Under the pieces are notes generated by a model. The model worked only from the letters and a program-made list of their open reading frames with translations. It did no database searches and had not been told where the DNA came from. This document shows positions 6,338 through 7,806 of a stretch of 7,806 nt of DNA, one piece after another. The stretch is from positions 1-7,806 of the forward strand of contig JANWWX010000054.1 of the NCBI GenBank assembly GCA_025057195.1, read 5' to 3'. A program made the position numbers and the translations under genes. The first letter of the stretch is position 1. Each line of letters starts with the position of its first letter. The DNA comes from Leptospiraceae bacterium (lineage in GTDB: Bacteria; Spirochaetota; Leptospiria; Turneriellales; Turneriellaceae).

Positions 6338-7806
6338 AGCCGCAGCCGCTGCACCAGCAATCGGCCATCCCGCAAATAGATCTGGCGCAAAAGATCTGCC
6401 TCGTTGTAGCTGAGTCCCCACAGCCGCTGCAATACCGCAATCTGCCATGAGCGCGGGCGCGCCGACGCGGTCAGAAGCCGTAGTGTTGTTGTAAAATAAC
6501 CAGGTTTATTGAAAGCATCGTGCGCGTGTTTTTTGAGCACATAAAAATCCTTATCAGGATATAGTCGGCCTAAGGCGGCAAAAATCAGATTGCGCTCGCT
6601 GGACTTTTGGTTTTGTGGCAAAGCAATGAGTTCGCGCACACGCTTTTCCATGCGCTCGAGCAGAGCACTGCTTAAGCCATAATGGCGCAGCATTTTTTTG
6701 AAATTGGTCCGGACATCATCAGCAGAATACCGTGGATACGGCCTTTCGCGCAGGGTGATGATGTCAGGTTCCTTGGTTGAATGGAGGGGGCTTGCGTGCA
6801 CCATCTTGCGCGGAGGGCGGGTTGCAACCCCAAATGCCTGTTCGAGTATCCGCACCGAAAGTGCCAATGAGGCACGCACCTCGGCATTATCCACTCTGCG
6901 TTCCAAGGCACGGAAAGTCCCTATCAGCCCAACTTCCTTTTTATCCACGGCGTAGCGCGTCAGGTAATCGATGATCGCAATCCGGGCCTCTTTATGGAGG
7001 GAACTATCTTGGATTCGGGCAATAAGGTAGTTGCGGTCGTTGCCGTGGGCGGCCAAAATTTGTTCCACAGCCTTATCTTTAATTTCGGGAGCTGCATTGC
7101 TGCCTAAGAAATCGAGCAACACCTTTTCGGGATCATCCTCACTGGTTGTGGCTTTCGTGCCTTCAGGTATGGCTTTGGGCGCAGAGAAAAGCTGTTCCAC
7201 CTGGAACTGGCTTTCCGCCTGCCCGAGCAGGAAAAAAAACGGGAAAGGAATCTGGCTTACTTTTTTACGGCGCAAGATTTTTCCTAATGACTCAATCACG
7301 AGTTCGTCTTTTGCTGGATCCTGGCCAAGCTGTTCGCGCAATAGGCGAACGGCGTCGGGATGATCGATTTCCCCTAAGGCCCGTATCTCTTCGCGAGTGA
7401 GCGTGCCGTATTCCCGGGCGTTGTGGCGTGCTGCCTCTAACAATTTGGCATCGATTTGGGCTTTATTGTTTTCGTTGCGCTGCTGTAATAGCCCCTCAAA
7501 GGCCTCCGCACGCAGGTGGCGGTGCGTGAGGTTTTCGCTGAGCAGGGTTTCAGAACGCGGCGAGGGGATTTTCCCGACTTCCGCCAGAGCCCGTTTTTGC
7601 ATTTCGACATCGGGATCTTTCTCCTCGTTTTTGATGGTGTGTTCGAGGGCGCGCCAGCCACGCTCTTCGCCCGCTGCGGCACGCTGGCTTGCCTCCTCAA
7701 GTTCTGCTTCATTGCGGATCTGGCGGGCACCGCAGTGAAGGCCAAAGGCTAGTACCAGTGCCAAAATCGGCCATGGTATAAATTGCCAGCTTTGTTTATG
7801 GAATGC
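6334..7806 (-). CDS. Exported helical-repeat (HEAT-like) protein, start beyond right edge
   Basis: The frame is open from the TAG stop (complement of 6334-6336) to the window edge, giving 490 residues without a proper start. An in-frame TTG at 7764 exists, but the codons upstream (AFHKQSWQFIPWPI) give a basic residue followed by a hydrophobic core, so the real start is probably only a few codons outside. The stretch to about residue 25 (LALVLAFGLHCGA) looks like a signal peptide; Cys25 could be a lipid site, but His at -1 is a poor lipobox. Residues about 65-180 and 225-325 are helix pairs with HEAT-like spacing, for example TREEIRALGEIDHPDAVRLL (137-156) and KEARIAIIDYLTRY (272-285). A separate C-terminal region (about 355-490) is rich in Arg, Leu and Tyr. 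It probably acts as a scaffold in the periplasm or at the outer membrane. No enzyme motif was seen. Confidence 0.8.
   Translation of the reverse strand, partial: AFHKQSWQFIPWPILALVLAFGLHCGARQIRNEAELEEASQRAAAGEERGWRALEHTIKNEEKDPDVEMQKRALAEVGKIPSPRSETLLSENLTHRHLRAEAFEGLLQQRNENNKAQIDAKLLEAARHNAREYGTLTREEIRALGEIDHPDAVRLLREQLGQDPAKDELVIESLGKILRRKKVSQIPFPFFFLLGQAESQFQVEQLFSAPKAIPEGTKATTSEDDPEKVLLDFLGSNAAPEIKDKAVEQILAAHGNDRNYLIARIQDSSLHKEARIAIIDYLTRYAVDKKEVGLIGTFRALERRVDNAEVRASLALSVRILEQAFGVATRPPRKMVHASPLHSTKEPDIITLRERPYPRYSADDVRTNFKKMLRHYGLSSALLERMEKRVRELIALPQNQKSSERNLIFAALGRLYPDKDFYVLKKHAHDAFNKPGYFTTTLRLLTASARPRSWQIAVLQRLWGLSYNEADLLRQIYLRDGRLLVQRLRL

Noticed and set aside
6373..6398. Two AGATCT copies that could pair into a 6-bp hairpin downstream of the operon
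   Set aside because: The stem is short, the loop 8 bases or more, and no T-run follows; it lies in the coding sequence of the minus gene and is not a credible terminator.
6343..6431. CAGCCGCTGCA repeated at 6343-6353 and 6421-6431
   Set aside because: Both copies encode Leu-Gln/Val-Gln-Arg-Leu type residues in the minus-strand gene; two short copies do not make a repeat family.

Overview
The window carries a compact flagellar export and placement operon on the + strand, read as flhB - flhA - flhF - flhG - small two-helix membrane protein. It is flanked on both sides by minus-strand genes that run off the window edges. The FlhB N-terminal signature [14 protein letters not shown], followed by the order flhB-flhA-flhF-flhG, is what I associate with Spirochaetota (periplasmic flagella). 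Moderate-to-high GC by eye and a secreted protein next door would fit a leptospire-like or other non-Borrelia spirochaete. The phylum is a reasoned guess and I do not name a genus.

Layout. Bases 1-246 (minus) hold the start of a secreted protein with a clear type I signal peptide and a strong ribosome binding site; its C-terminus lies beyond the left edge. Bases 247 to about 433 are a divergent intergenic region containing a sigma-70-like promoter for the flagellar operon. flhB (434 or 392 to 1657) and flhA (1654-3738) share an ATGA overlap. flhA and flhF (3738-4976) share one base (TGATG). flhG most likely starts at 4990, behind a GAGGG ribosome binding site. A 163-residue protein (5846-6337) starts one base after the flhG stop. 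Its 3' end overlaps by 4 bp the 3' end of a convergent minus-strand gene (6334-7806) for an exported, HEAT-like helical-repeat protein whose start is just outside the right edge.

Function. FlhA and FlhB form the cytoplasm-facing gate of the flagellar type III export apparatus. FlhF (SRP-type GTPase) and FlhG (MinD-type ATPase) set flagellar position and number, and the FlhG N-terminus carries the DQAxxLR motif known to stimulate FlhF GTPase activity. The tight spacing implies co-transcription and translational coupling. The small two-TM protein, last in the operon, is the least characterised member and the best candidate for an undescribed flagellar accessory factor.

No RNA genes, CRISPR arrays, insertion sequences or phage genes were seen. 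Nothing points to a dramatic new system. The points worth a second look are active-site variants in FlhB (NPVH), FlhA (R/E in place of K/D) and FlhF (DTTGT), the 163-residue protein, and the two flanking exported proteins.
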